Positions 1 through 7,185 of a stretch of DNA of 28,283 bases are shown here, one piece after another. Every line of letters starts with the position of its first letter. Positions within the stretch are counted from its first letter, which is position 1. The translations under genes and the position numbers were made by a program. The stretch lies in NCBI GenBank assembly GCA_964440265.1, contig CAYTRU010000009.1, positions 1-28,283 of the forward strand, given 5' to 3'. The notes under the pieces were generated by a model. That model was not told where the DNA came from and searched no databases. It worked only from the letters and a program-made list of their open reading frames with translations. Origin of the DNA: CAYMUN01 sp964440265 (lineage in GTDB: Bacteria > Patescibacteriota > Saccharimonadia > Saccharimonadales > UBA4665).

Positions 1-30
1 TGCCCTTACGTTTAATAAACTAGAGAAGGA

Positions 31-93
31 TTGCTCCATCTGTAAATCTCACGAGCAATAAGGTTCCATTCCGATTGTACGTACTCAACCAAG
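31..93 (+). repeat. dispersed intergenic repeat, copy A
   Basis: First of four related non-coding copies in the first 4.75 kb. Positions 41-91 align without gaps to 1365-1415, with about 42 of 51 bases identical. The best conserved part is AGGTTCC followed by a GATTGYACGTACTCAAC-like block. It lies upstream of the winged-helix/ATPase gene in the same orientation as copy B downstream of it. Nature unknown. Confidence 0.7.
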
Positions 94-103
94 TGATACT
101 AAC

Positions 104-124
104 GTCCTCTTCGGAGGACTTTTT
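104..124 (+). terminator. intrinsic terminator
   Basis: A perfect 6-bp stem (GTCCTC / GAGGAC) closed by a TTCG tetraloop is followed at once by five T residues. This is a textbook rho-independent terminator for a + strand transcript entering from before the window. Confidence 0.8.
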
Positions 125-207
125 GCTTGCTCCAAATCAATAGATACGAAATTTTATGAGGTTCCGAAGGCTAATCCGATACAATCACAGGCTACAATGG
201 AGCCAGG

Positions 208-281
208 TTTACAAATAAACGTCAAAATAAAAGAGCGAGTTTACAATTAGTTGACAATTAAAAAACAGTTGTTTACAATTA
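208..281 (+). promoter_or_regulatory. four-copy putative operator
   Basis: TTTACAATTA occurs at 240-249 and 272-281, TTGACAATTA at 251-260 and TTTACAAATA at 208-217. The starts are 32, 11 and 21 bp apart, close to 3, 1 and 2 helical turns, so all copies face the same side of the DNA. Two copies contain the -35 and -10 boxes. Autoregulation by the winged-helix domain of the downstream gene is inferred. Confidence 0.55.
251..279 (+). promoter_or_regulatory. sigma70-type promoter, leaderless
   Basis: TTGACA (251-256), a 17-bp spacer and TACAAT (274-279) form a near-consensus promoter. The start codon at 289 is 9 nt after the -10 box and no Shine-Dalgarno precedes it, so the mRNA should begin at or within a few bases of the ATG. 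Confidence 0.7.
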
Positions 282-288
282 AGTAGTA

Positions 289-1350
289 ATGAAAAATATA
301 ACAGAATTAATTATATCGCTTTCTAAGAAGCAGGAACGCCTGACAACGAAGGGTGTACTTGAGGCATTTCCAGAAACCAACCGACCTAGTCGTCAGTACG
401 TTAATAAAGTAATCGCTGACTTAGTTAAGCAAAAAAAGCTTGTGAAAGGCGGGAGTACCCGAGGGGCTTTCTATGTTGAGCCCAAAAACGAACATCTTGC
501 TACCGCGCTAACGAGAGTTCATCTACGGCTGGATAATAAGGACTTAAAAGAACATGAAGTTCTTGATGATGTCAGGTTTAGGGCTTTGTTCTTTCCATCT
601 ATAAAAAAGAACGTGCAGGATATATTCAATTTTGGTTTCTCAGAAATGCTTAATAATGCTATTGATCACTCTGACTCCAAGTTCATTGAGGTCGATGTGT
701 TTAAGGATAGACAAAACTTAATGTTTATAGTGAGTGACACGGGCATAGGTGCTTTTCGTAGTATCCGAAATAAGAAAAAACTAGATTCGGATCTATCTGC
801 TATTCAAGATCTTCTAAAAGGGAAGACTACAACAATGCCACAGGCGCACAGCGGTGAAGGCATCTTTTTCACATCAAAGATGGCCGATCTTTTTAGATTA
901 GAGAGCTTTGAGTACCGGTTAAGGATTGATAACAAAGTCAAAGATGTCTTTGTTGAGTTACTAAAACCTTCTAAAAAGGGTACTAGAGTTATATTTCAGA
1001 TTGCCTTGAATTCTAAACGACATACGACCGATATCTTCCAAAAATATGTGAGCAACCCAGATACGTTGGCCTTTGATAAGACAGATGTACAGATAAAGCT
1101 CTATACCATGGGTACTATTCATGTCTCGCGGTCCCAAGCCCGAAGGGTACTGGCTGGTCTAGATAAATTTAAAACTATTATTTTGGATTTTCATCAAGTG
1201 CCTACCATAGGACAGGGCTTTGCAGATGAGATTTTTAGAGTTTTTGTTAGTAGACATCCTGTGATAGATATTAAAACTACCAATACAAACGAAGCTGTTC
1301 AGTTTATGATTGACAGAGTTGAGAAGCCTCAAGCAAGCTTAGACTTATAA
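289..1350 (+). CDS. winged-helix / GHKL ATPase / STAS-like (DUF4325) fusion
   Basis: 353 aa, three parts. Residues 1-65 look like a winged helix-turn-helix. Residues about 105-235 are a GHKL (histidine-kinase-type) ATPase: N-box SEMLNNAIDHS (118-128), G1 motif DTGIG (150-154) and lid motif SGEGIFF (188-194). No phospho-acceptor H-box or membrane segment is present. Residues about 260-345 resemble the STAS-like DUF4325 domain. In partner-switching systems the kinase (RsbW/SpoIIAB type) and STAS protein (RsbV/SpoIIAA type) are separate; here both sit with a DNA-binding domain in one chain. This suggests a cytoplasmic ATP-dependent transcription switch, possibly self-regulating through the four-copy operator in its promoter. 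The gene stands alone between repeats A and B. Domain calls are fairly firm; the role is inference. Confidence 0.85.
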   Translation: MKNITELIISLSKKQERLTTKGVLEAFPETNRPSRQYVNKVIADLVKQKKLVKGGSTRGAFYVEPKNEHLATALTRVHLRLDNKDLKEHEVLDDVRFRALFFPSIKKNVQDIFNFGFSEMLNNAIDHSDSKFIEVDVFKDRQNLMFIVSDTGIGAFRSIRNKKKLDSDLSAIQDLLKGKTTTMPQAHSGEGIFFTSKMADLFRLESFEYRLRIDNKVKDVFVELLKPSKKGTRVIFQIALNSKRHTTDIFQKYVSNPDTLAFDKTDVQIKLYTMGTIHVSRSQARRVLAGLDKFKTIILDFHQVPTIGQGFADEIFRVFVSRHPVIDIKTTNTNEAVQFMIDRVEKPQASLDL

Positions 1351-1352
1351 AG

Positions 1353-1440
1353 TTGCTGCCACTCTGCAAATCTCACCGACAATCAGGTTCCAATTCGATT
1401 GCACGTACTCAACTATTTGTATGCAACGTGGAAATTACTT
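1353..1440 (+). repeat. dispersed intergenic repeat, copy B
   Basis: Begins right after the stop of the ATPase fusion gene, in direct orientation relative to copy A. Its 3' part (a block ending GTGGAAATTA at about 1431-1440) matches the 3' part of copy D. Within it TGCAAATC (1365-1372) can pair with GATTGCA (1397-1403) with one bulge. In copy A the matching bases change so that two Watson-Crick pairs become G-U pairs, hinting at a structured element. Confidence 0.7.
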
Positions 1441-1488
1441 ACAGCCATTCGGCGCGTGTTATTACGCTGATCATTCAAACCCATCGTC

Positions 1489-2994
1489 TTAATACCCAGA
1501 AAAGTAATCCGTTTTGACTTGGCGGTGCTTGACACCCATGTGCTTCAAGTAATTTTTAGTGGTATCCACTATGGAACTCGAGCCTGATAGATAAAAAGTC
1601 CGCTCACTGTAGTCGGGTATTAGTCGTCTAAGCAAATCAATACTCAATTTTGCAGTGACAACGCCTGGTGACTGATAAGACAGGTCTGTAACAACTGGTA
1701 TGACCTTGACGCCTACCTTCCTGGCTTCAATAAACACACTAGTATAGGCAAACTCCCGAGGGTTGCTAACCACATAAATGAGCATAAGATCGCAGGTAAT
1801 ATTCATGTCAGTGAGGTATTTAATCATGCTACGGAAAGGTGTTATACCTATACCTCCGGCAATTAGGGCAAGCTTTTGTTGTTCCTTGCCTTGGATCGTG
1901 AAATTCCCAGCTAACTGACTTGCGTACACATAGTCGCCTGGCCTCAATTCATAAAAAGCTGCTTTATACATACTAGCGGGTTCATAATATTTCAGACCTA
2001 GTTGCACGTCGGACTCTGTGGGGGAAGACGCAATAGTAAAAGTCCGTCTGTTACCGCGACTATCATAAGGCACGCCAGCCAACGTCCATTCCATGTATTG
2101 CCCGGGTAAAAATTTGAATCTACGATCTGGCTGAAATACATAGCTATAAACGCGGTCAGAAACTTTTTGAATTTCTTTAAGCTGCATGCGCACTCTTAAT
2201 TTGGGCGAAACTACAAAGGCAAACAGATTGCCAAGTAAAATAGCGACTTCTGGGTAAACACTGATTGGTCCGATCTCCCAGGCCGTTACATAGAGGATAG
2301 CTATGAGTGCAGCAAAGGCTATTTGCATGTTATGCCTGGGGGGCATTGTGGCTGGCTCGGTCAGCATAATTGTTGCAAGAAATATTAGAGGCGAGGCCAA
2401 TAGGGCATGATTCATTCCCGGTATTATCGGCTGATGAGTCTTTAGAAATATTAAATACTGGAGTATGGTGCTCACAATAACGAAGGTAAAAAAGAGCGCA
2501 AGGCGTCGGATCTTGTATACAACTGCCAGACCTAAAACGAGGGCAAAGGGCCACAGTGCTGTGCTGCCCACCCACCATGTTACGGCTTGCAGACCAGTGA
2601 GGCTTAAAATTGCGGCTGCAAATGCCGCTGGGTTGAATATGTGCTTGCTGTGCCTCGTTACTAGAAACTTAGACGCACTTGAAGCTGTGCCCGCAATTAC
2701 CAAGGCGACACCTCCCATAACAGAATCTGCTGGGTGTAAAATCAAGAATAGTATTAAAGAAGTAATAAGCGAAGATTCCATATTTGTAGGTATTCTAAAG
2801 AACCTGCCAAATCCGCGATCGGCTGCATAGGCCGAAGTAAGTATTAATAGTAGTGAAACTACAAGCGATGTAGGGCTTGCGTGCAAACGGCCTAAGAATG
2901 AAAATAAAATACCCAGGCTTGATAGTACACACAGCACATAAACCACCAACCGATACGTAGGTATGCTATTTAAAATATTGTTCAGTATATTCAT
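1489..2994 (-). CDS. RnfD/NqrB-like membrane domain fused to FAD/NAD(P)H reductase
   Basis: 501 aa. The N-terminal half (about 15-265) is strongly hydrophobic with roughly 9-10 membrane segments and has RnfD/NqrB-type signatures FNPAAFA (120-126) and TEPATMPPR (212-220). The C-terminal part (about 270-501) is a ferredoxin-NADP reductase-type module with the FAD-binding motif RTFTIASSP (317-325) and nucleotide-binding motif AGGIGITP (379-386). The likely job is to take electrons from cytoplasmic NAD(P)H through FAD and pass them across the membrane to the flavinylated partner encoded two genes upstream. Last gene of a three-gene operon: its ATG is one base after the TAA of the ApbE gene, so translation is probably coupled. 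The acceptor outside the cell is unknown. Confidence 0.85.
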   Translation of the reverse strand: MNILNNILNSIPTYRLVVYVLCVLSSLGILFSFLGRLHASPTSLVVSLLLILTSAYAADRGFGRFFRIPTNMESSLITSLILFLILHPADSVMGGVALVIAGTASSASKFLVTRHSKHIFNPAAFAAAILSLTGLQAVTWWVGSTALWPFALVLGLAVVYKIRRLALFFTFVIVSTILQYLIFLKTHQPIIPGMNHALLASPLIFLATIMLTEPATMPPRHNMQIAFAALIAILYVTAWEIGPISVYPEVAILLGNLFAFVVSPKLRVRMQLKEIQKVSDRVYSYVFQPDRRFKFLPGQYMEWTLAGVPYDSRGNRRTFTIASSPTESDVQLGLKYYEPASMYKAAFYELRPGDYVYASQLAGNFTIQGKEQQKLALIAGGIGITPFRSMIKYLTDMNITCDLMLIYVVSNPREFAYTSVFIEARKVGVKVIPVVTDLSYQSPGVVTAKLSIDLLRRLIPDYSERTFYLSGSSSIVDTTKNYLKHMGVKHRQVKTDYFSGY

Positions 2995-2995
2995 G

Positions 2996-3877
2996 TTAGC
3001 CTGTTTGAAATAGTTTTACTGGAAAATCCTTGGTATGGCTTAGCTGCATACTTTTATTTAGCACTGCATATGAAAATGAAAAGTACCTCATGAGCTGGCT
3101 GGCATCTGTAAAGAAAAGAGCAGTCGCTAGACCGTCGGCTGTCATAGTAGCATCGGCTATAACCCAAGTCGCAATAATCTCCTGTGGTGACTGCAAGGTA
3201 TCTGGGTCAATGATGTGATTAAAATTCCCCCATTTTCGCTTACTGCCAGCTGAAGCACAAAGGCTGCGATTGCTTAGTTGAGCAATACCAATTGCTTCAG
3301 ACGTATCAAACGGGTTTTCTAAGCCAACGTCGAGGCTTGTTTTTTGATGAGAGCGATGCAGCATATCTCCTGCAGCATTAATGGTGAAGGTATGTAGTTC
3401 GTGGTGCTCGAGTAGTTCACCGATGATATCAACCAAGTAACCTTTGCCAGCCGCGCCAAAGTCGAGCAAAGCCGGCTTTTTGAGTGTGATTGAATCTTTT
3501 GTATATAAAAGTGTTGTTTCCCAGCTGGGGGGTTGGTGTAAACTTTTTGTCTCAAATGAGTAAGATGAGTCATAGCCTGCATCTGCAATCGTCTGGCCAA
3601 TCAAAGGCGTAACTTTGCCATTAGTTGCTTCATATAACTTCTCATAGAAGTGCAACAACCTATAGCCGTCTGGCGGTAAGTTATGCTTACCGGCGCCTTC
3701 TGACATATGTGTCACTAATGAGTCAGGACGGAAACGAGAGTAGGCTTTGTCAAAACTCTGAATGCGTTGGTAGACGCTTTGCGTCACCCCAGCCCATTTG
3801 GCGTCGCTAATCCTATCGCAGACTTGAATATTCCAGTGTGTTCCAACTGCTTGGAAATTCAATTGCCTGACAGCCAT
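2996..3877 (-). CDS. apbE: FAD:protein FMN transferase (ApbE family)
   Basis: 293 aa. ApbE enzymes move FMN from FAD onto a Thr or Ser of target proteins. Visible signatures: VGTHWNIQV near the N-terminus, DFGAAGKGY (139-147, the usual DLGG-AKGY region), NAAGD (167-171), HIIDP (221-225) and ADATMTADG (241-249, metal-site region). It lies between a gene for an FMN_bind protein and one for an RnfD-like protein, the classic ApbE substrate families. Odd: there is no signal peptide or lipobox, whereas the predicted FMN_bind substrate has its domain outside the membrane. Either modification happens before export or the start is misjudged; no upstream in-frame signal sequence was seen. Five bases separate it from the preceding gene. 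Confidence 0.9.
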   Translation of the reverse strand: MAVRQLNFQAVGTHWNIQVCDRISDAKWAGVTQSVYQRIQSFDKAYSRFRPDSLVTHMSEGAGKHNLPPDGYRLLHFYEKLYEATNGKVTPLIGQTIADAGYDSSYSFETKSLHQPPSWETTLLYTKDSITLKKPALLDFGAAGKGYLVDIIGELLEHHELHTFTINAAGDMLHRSHQKTSLDVGLENPFDTSEAIGIAQLSNRSLCASAGSKRKWGNFNHIIDPDTLQSPQEIIATWVIADATMTADGLATALFFTDASQLMRYFSFSYAVLNKSMQLSHTKDFPVKLFQTG

Positions 3878-3882
3878 ACGAT

Positions 3883-4410
3883 CTATGCCTGTGCCTTGGA
3901 GGCGATTTGGCTGAGAGCATCATCAAAAGCTTGGGTCGTATCAGATGCCCCGGCCACGATACCCAGCTGGAGGTCAGTAATCTTTTTACCGACTACGTAG
4001 CTCTTATAGACGGATGCGAAATCTTCCTGATATACGGCGGATTCACGATCGCCTTCACTATTCTGAACTGAAACATCAGCAATAACTCCACTCTTCAAAG
4101 TAAGATTTACGCTTATCGTTTCACTGCCATGTGGAACGTAATAATCACTTGAAGCGGTGTATGAACCGTCTTTATAGTCACTTGTTGAGGCAGTTGAAGC
4201 GGGGGGATTAGTCGTATTGGTGCCAGAGGTCGTAGTAGAAGCAACACTAGGTGTTGTGTCGGTAGTGGTACTGTTCTGAGAAGACGTATTTTTAGATGCC
4301 TGATTATTTTCTAGGTGATCTGCAAAGACCACTACCCCAGCGATAACTGCAATTGAGAGTATTGTGGCTATAAGTTTTCGTTTTGAGTGCTGCTCGTAAG
4401 TGTTAAGCAT
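3883..4410 (-). CDS. membrane-anchored FMN_bind domain protein
   Basis: 175 aa. A KRK sequence followed by a hydrophobic helix (about 13-31) anchors the N-terminus with the rest outside. A Ser/Thr/Asn/Pro-rich stalk spans about 36-78, then an FMN_bind domain covers about 80-175. The motif AGASDTTQAF near the C-terminus corresponds to the flavinylation motif; the last Thr of that run is the expected FMN attachment site. First gene of an operon with ApbE and an RnfD-like reductase, so it is probably the extracytoplasmic electron acceptor/carrier. No convincing Shine-Dalgarno and no confident promoter were found upstream; TATGAC (4425-4420) is a weak -10 candidate. Confidence 0.85.
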   Translation of the reverse strand: MLNTYEQHSKRKLIATILSIAVIAGVVVFADHLENNQASKNTSSQNSTTTDTTPSVASTTTSGTNTTNPPASTASTSDYKDGSYTASSDYYVPHGSETISVNLTLKSGVIADVSVQNSEGDRESAVYQEDFASVYKSYVVGKKITDLQLGIVAGASDTTQAFDDALSQIASKAQA

Positions 4411-4590
4411 AGGTGTTGGTCATATCTCTAGTATCTTTTCTGCGCACCTTATTACGGTATTATTGTTGGCATAGTTTAATCAGGAAAACTTAGAATAAAC
4501 TTAGAGAAGCTTGAATAAATACAGATTTACAAACCGAGCGCTGCCCTAAGTCACTCAGTAAATCACTCAGCTCGTCTCCAGGATAACTGA

Positions 4591-4650
4591 ACCATCTTAT
4601 TATCTCATAGCTAATGAGGTTCCAATTCGGTTGCACACACTTAACCAAGT
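4591..4650 (+). repeat. dispersed intergenic repeat, copy C
   Basis: The core at 4617-4647 matches copies A and B (AGGTTCCAATTCGGTTGCAC, then a diverged ACTTAACCA end). Its left half is more diverged. Together with copy D it occupies the gap between the flavin operon and the secreted lysozyme-fold gene. That gap (4411-4778) holds no convincing gene. Confidence 0.6.
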
Positions 4651-4660
4651 AAGCCAGTAG

Positions 4661-4720
4661 CAATTGGGCTCCAATCTGACTGTACGTGCGCAACCATTTC
4701 TATGTAACATGGAAATTATG
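4661..4720 (+). repeat. dispersed intergenic repeat, copy D
   Basis: The most diverged core (GGGCTCCAATCTGACTGTACG), but it keeps the CAACCA end. It shares with copy B a further block: B has TATGCAACGTGGAAATTA where D has TATGTAACATGGAAATTA. It is tandem with copy C in the same orientation. Confidence 0.6.
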
Positions 4721-4740
4721 AGGATCGCTTCGGCGATTCT
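4721..4740 (+). terminator. TTCG hairpin, possible terminator
   Basis: An 8-bp stem (AGGATCGC / GCGATTCT, one G-T pair) is capped by TTCG and followed by a poor T-tract (ATTTC). It directly follows repeat D, as the TTCG terminator at 104-124 follows repeat A closely. Confidence 0.4.
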
Positions 4741-4766
4741 ATTTCATCCACGGTGTTGGGGTGATG

Positions 4767-4772
4767 TATACT
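4767..4772 (+). promoter_or_regulatory. -10 box TATACT, leaderless start
   Basis: TATACT ends 6 nt before the ATG at 4779, with no Shine-Dalgarno. The -35 region is weak. The transcript would begin on the start codon. Confidence 0.5.
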
Positions 4773-4778
4773 TAAGCA

Positions 4779-5615
4779 ATGAAAAATACTACTAGAGTCA
4801 TCGCAGTTAGTCTCGTATCTTCACTAATGCTTGTAGTTCCAGCATCAGCAGCAAAACCCATAGCCCCAGGTGGCGGTACTCCTCCTCCAGTCGTACTGAC
4901 TGGAAACGATATCTCTTGGCCGCAGTGCTCAAGGCATATGTCCTTACCTCAAGGCCAAGCATTCGGTATCGTAGGAGTAAATGGCGGTCTGGCTAACACA
5001 ACCAATTCCTGTTTGGCTGAGGAATTAGCATGGGCAAATGACTCCACGGGTAGTACCAATCAGCCAAAGGCTGCACTCTATGTGAATACTGCCAACCCAG
5101 GTGCTGTGATACCTGCGGTGGCTGATTGGCCAAAGAACAATAATGACGTAGTGATTAAGGGTGCTGTCGACCAAGACCCCTACAGTACTTGTGCAGGTGC
5201 TAACGACACTGCCTGTGCGTGGCAATATGGTTACAACATGGCAAACCTCGACTTTAATACTCGTGGTGTAGCCAATCCTAGTGCCTACACTTGGTACTTG
5301 GACGTAGAGACTACCAATAGCTGGACGGTTAGTACGGCTAAGAACACTGCTGCTCTTGAAGGCATGACTGCCTACTTCAATGGTGTCGGTGGCGCAAAAG
5401 TCGGCATTTATTCAACAGGTTATCAATGGGCACAGATTGCAGGAACAACCAGCTCTACGAGTAACCTATACGGCTTACCTAGCTGGCTGGCAGGAGCAAG
5501 TTCACTGTCTGGCGCACAAGCAAACTGCAAGGCATCTGGTTTAACGGCGGGCAGCAAAGTTACGTTGGCACAGTACGTCTCAAAACAGACTGATTACGAC
5601 GTTTCCTGTAGCTAG
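4779..5615 (+). CDS. secreted lysozyme-fold (GH25/DUF1906-like) protein
   Basis: 278 aa with a clear signal peptide (1-24, cut near ASA|AKP) and a short Gly/Pro linker. The mature part has NDISWPQC, GIVGVNGGLA, YVNTANPG, YLDVETTN and GIYSTGYQW. These are the strand-end Asp/Glu signatures expected of a TIM-barrel fold related to GH25 lysozymes and DUF1906 proteins; Asp in DIS and the D-E pair in YLDVE would be acidic active-site candidates. Several paired Cys residues suggest disulfides. It probably acts outside the cell on peptidoglycan or another glycan, plausibly host-directed in an epibiotic lifestyle (inference). Activity itself cannot be seen in the sequence. Confidence 0.75.
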   Translation: MKNTTRVIAVSLVSSLMLVVPASAAKPIAPGGGTPPPVVLTGNDISWPQCSRHMSLPQGQAFGIVGVNGGLANTTNSCLAEELAWANDSTGSTNQPKAALYVNTANPGAVIPAVADWPKNNNDVVIKGAVDQDPYSTCAGANDTACAWQYGYNMANLDFNTRGVANPSAYTWYLDVETTNSWTVSTAKNTAALEGMTAYFNGVGGAKVGIYSTGYQWAQIAGTTSSTSNLYGLPSWLAGASSLSGAQANCKASGLTAGSKVTLAQYVSKQTDYDVSCS

Positions 5616-5630
5616 TTATTTGGGTTCTTA

Positions 5631-6302
5631 ATGACGAAGCATACACATGACCACGAGCATGAGCACCATCACCATCATGAAGACGCACACAGTCATGGAC
5701 ATACTCACGGACTCGTAGATTCCTCAATTGTCCGATCACGAGAGGGCGTCAAGGCGGTAACCCTTAGTTTTGCCGTTTTATTCGTAGCTTCGATGCTCCA
5801 ACTAATAATCTTCGGAATGAGTCATAGTGTTGCTCTATTAACAGATGTAATTCATAATGCGGGCGATTCATTGACGGCCATACCACTTGGCCTGGCATTC
5901 TGGTTACAAAGCAAGAAAGGTGAGCGTTGGGCAGGTTACACAATTGTTGGCGTGATATTCTTGAGTGCTTTGATTGCCTTGTATCAAGCCATTGATAAAA
6001 TAATTTACCCTCATACGCCAACCCATCTAATAGCACTATTTATAGCTGGCATTGTCGGTATTTTGGGTAATGAACTAGCGGCAGTCATTAGGTGGCGCGC
6101 GGGTAAAAAGCTCCACAGCCCCGCCCTTATAGCTGACGGTAATCATGCCAGAGCAGACGGCATTGTTAGTGCAGGGGTTGTTTTAAGTGCCATCTTAATT
6201 GGGCTTGGCTTACCGATAGCTGATCCAATTATAGGACTGCTAATTACGGCTTTAATAGTTCGGTCTAGCTGGCAGTCATTTAATATGATCAAGAATTCAT
6301 AG
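5631..6302 (+). CDS. cation diffusion facilitator transporter, short form
   Basis: 223 aa. The N-terminus is extremely His-rich (residues 4-26, alternating His with Asp/Glu/Gly), a likely metal-binding tail. Six membrane segments follow, with the two CDF metal-site motifs: DVIHNAGDS in the second helix and DGNHARADG in the fifth. The usual cytoplasmic C-terminal domain of about 80 residues is absent; the protein ends just after helix six. Predicted to export Zn(II) or a similar divalent metal. It starts 15 bases after the preceding gene without a good Shine-Dalgarno, so it may be co-transcribed with it. Confidence 0.85.
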   Translation: MTKHTHDHEHEHHHHHEDAHSHGHTHGLVDSSIVRSREGVKAVTLSFAVLFVASMLQLIIFGMSHSVALLTDVIHNAGDSLTAIPLGLAFWLQSKKGERWAGYTIVGVIFLSALIALYQAIDKIIYPHTPTHLIALFIAGIVGILGNELAAVIRWRAGKKLHSPALIADGNHARADGIVSAGVVLSAILIGLGLPIADPIIGLLITALIVRSSWQSFNMIKNS

Positions 6303-6388
6303 CTACGAGCTGACGACTCCATCGAAGTAGCTCAGTACTGATGAGGTTCCAAAGTGCTGATTTTGTATTTTACGGAGGTAGAAATGGT

Positions 6389-7117
6389 ATGATTAGTTCA
6401 ATGAGCAAGCTATTAATTATTAAGAACGTAACTCGTGAAGGTCCTGGGTTACTTAAGCGTGTTTTGGAAGCTGAAAGTGTAGCATTTGATGTCGTGGATC
6501 TCGATAAGGGCGAGGAGCTGCCAGAGCTCAGTGAGTATCAAGCTATTGTAGTGCTTGGCGGTCCTGACAGCGCAAACGATGATACCGTCAAAATGACCAA
6601 TGAGTTGGCATATATCCAACAAGCACTTGACGCAAACAAACCGTACCTCGGCATTTGTCTTGGTTTACAGATGTTAGTCAAAGCTGCTGGCGGCCAGGTA
6701 GTAAAGGGCGATGTAAAAGAGGTCGGCTTTATTGATCCCGCTGGCAACCAGCACACCGTACATGTGACCGAGCAAGCTAGAGGTGATTCTTTGCTCGCTG
6801 GTTTACCACCAGAGCTAGATGTATTTCAGCTGCACGGAGAGACTGTAGAGCTTACGCCTGGTATGACATTATTAGCAACTGGCAAGTTCTGTCGAAACCA
6901 AATCATCAAAGTGGCTGATAAGGCGTATGGTATTCAATCTCATTTTGAGCTTACGTCTGAAGTGTTAGCCGTATGGGCGGCGCAAGATCCCGATTTAGTG
7001 CCAATAGGTAATAGCAAATTACAAGCTGACTTCGCCGCTATCAAAGAGTCATATTCGAATATTGGTGAGACACTCTTAAGGAATTTCCTTAAAATTGCTG
7101 GCTTTGCTCTCAAATAG
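6389..7117 (+). CDS. class I glutamine amidotransferase-like protein
   Basis: 242 aa from this start. GATase1 fold: GGPDSAND (oxyanion region), GICLGLQML with the nucleophilic Cys, and an SHFE motif supplying the His and Glu of the triad. It resembles stand-alone GMP-synthase-like amidotransferases rather than guaA itself, since no synthetase domain follows; the acceptor is unknown. Start choice is open. GGAGGT at 6374-6379 fits the ATG at 6389. A perfect extended -10 (TGG then TATGAT, 6385-6393) would instead give a leaderless start at the ATG at 6401, where related proteins usually begin (MSKLLIIKN). Confidence 0.8.
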   Translation: MISSMSKLLIIKNVTREGPGLLKRVLEAESVAFDVVDLDKGEELPELSEYQAIVVLGGPDSANDDTVKMTNELAYIQQALDANKPYLGICLGLQMLVKAAGGQVVKGDVKEVGFIDPAGNQHTVHVTEQARGDSLLAGLPPELDVFQLHGETVELTPGMTLLATGKFCRNQIIKVADKAYGIQSHFELTSEVLAVWAAQDPDLVPIGNSKLQADFAAIKESYSNIGETLLRNFLKIAGFALK

Positions 7118-7131
7118 GTTCAGGCCCTATT
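7113..7131 (+). terminator. weak hairpin at gene end
   Basis: AATAGG (7113-7118) and CCTATT (7126-7131) form a 6-bp stem that includes the TAG stop of the amidotransferase gene. Only a poor T-tract follows, so termination is uncertain. Confidence 0.3.
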
Positions 7132-7185
7132 CGGCTGTTTGCTATTATGAGGTTGTCAGAATAAACCTAACGGGAGGGTAGCCCC

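Noticed and set aside
4490..4693. 67-codon minus-strand ORF
   Set aside because: It lies entirely over repeat copies C and D, has no start signals and resembles no protein; an accidental open frame.
1..4778. CRISPR array or integron attC interpretation of the dispersed repeats
   Set aside because: The copies are 60-90 bp, diverged and separated by whole genes, so not CRISPR. Although ACTCAAC fits the RYYYAAC half-site, no matching GTTRRRY partner in the right order or integrase gene was found.
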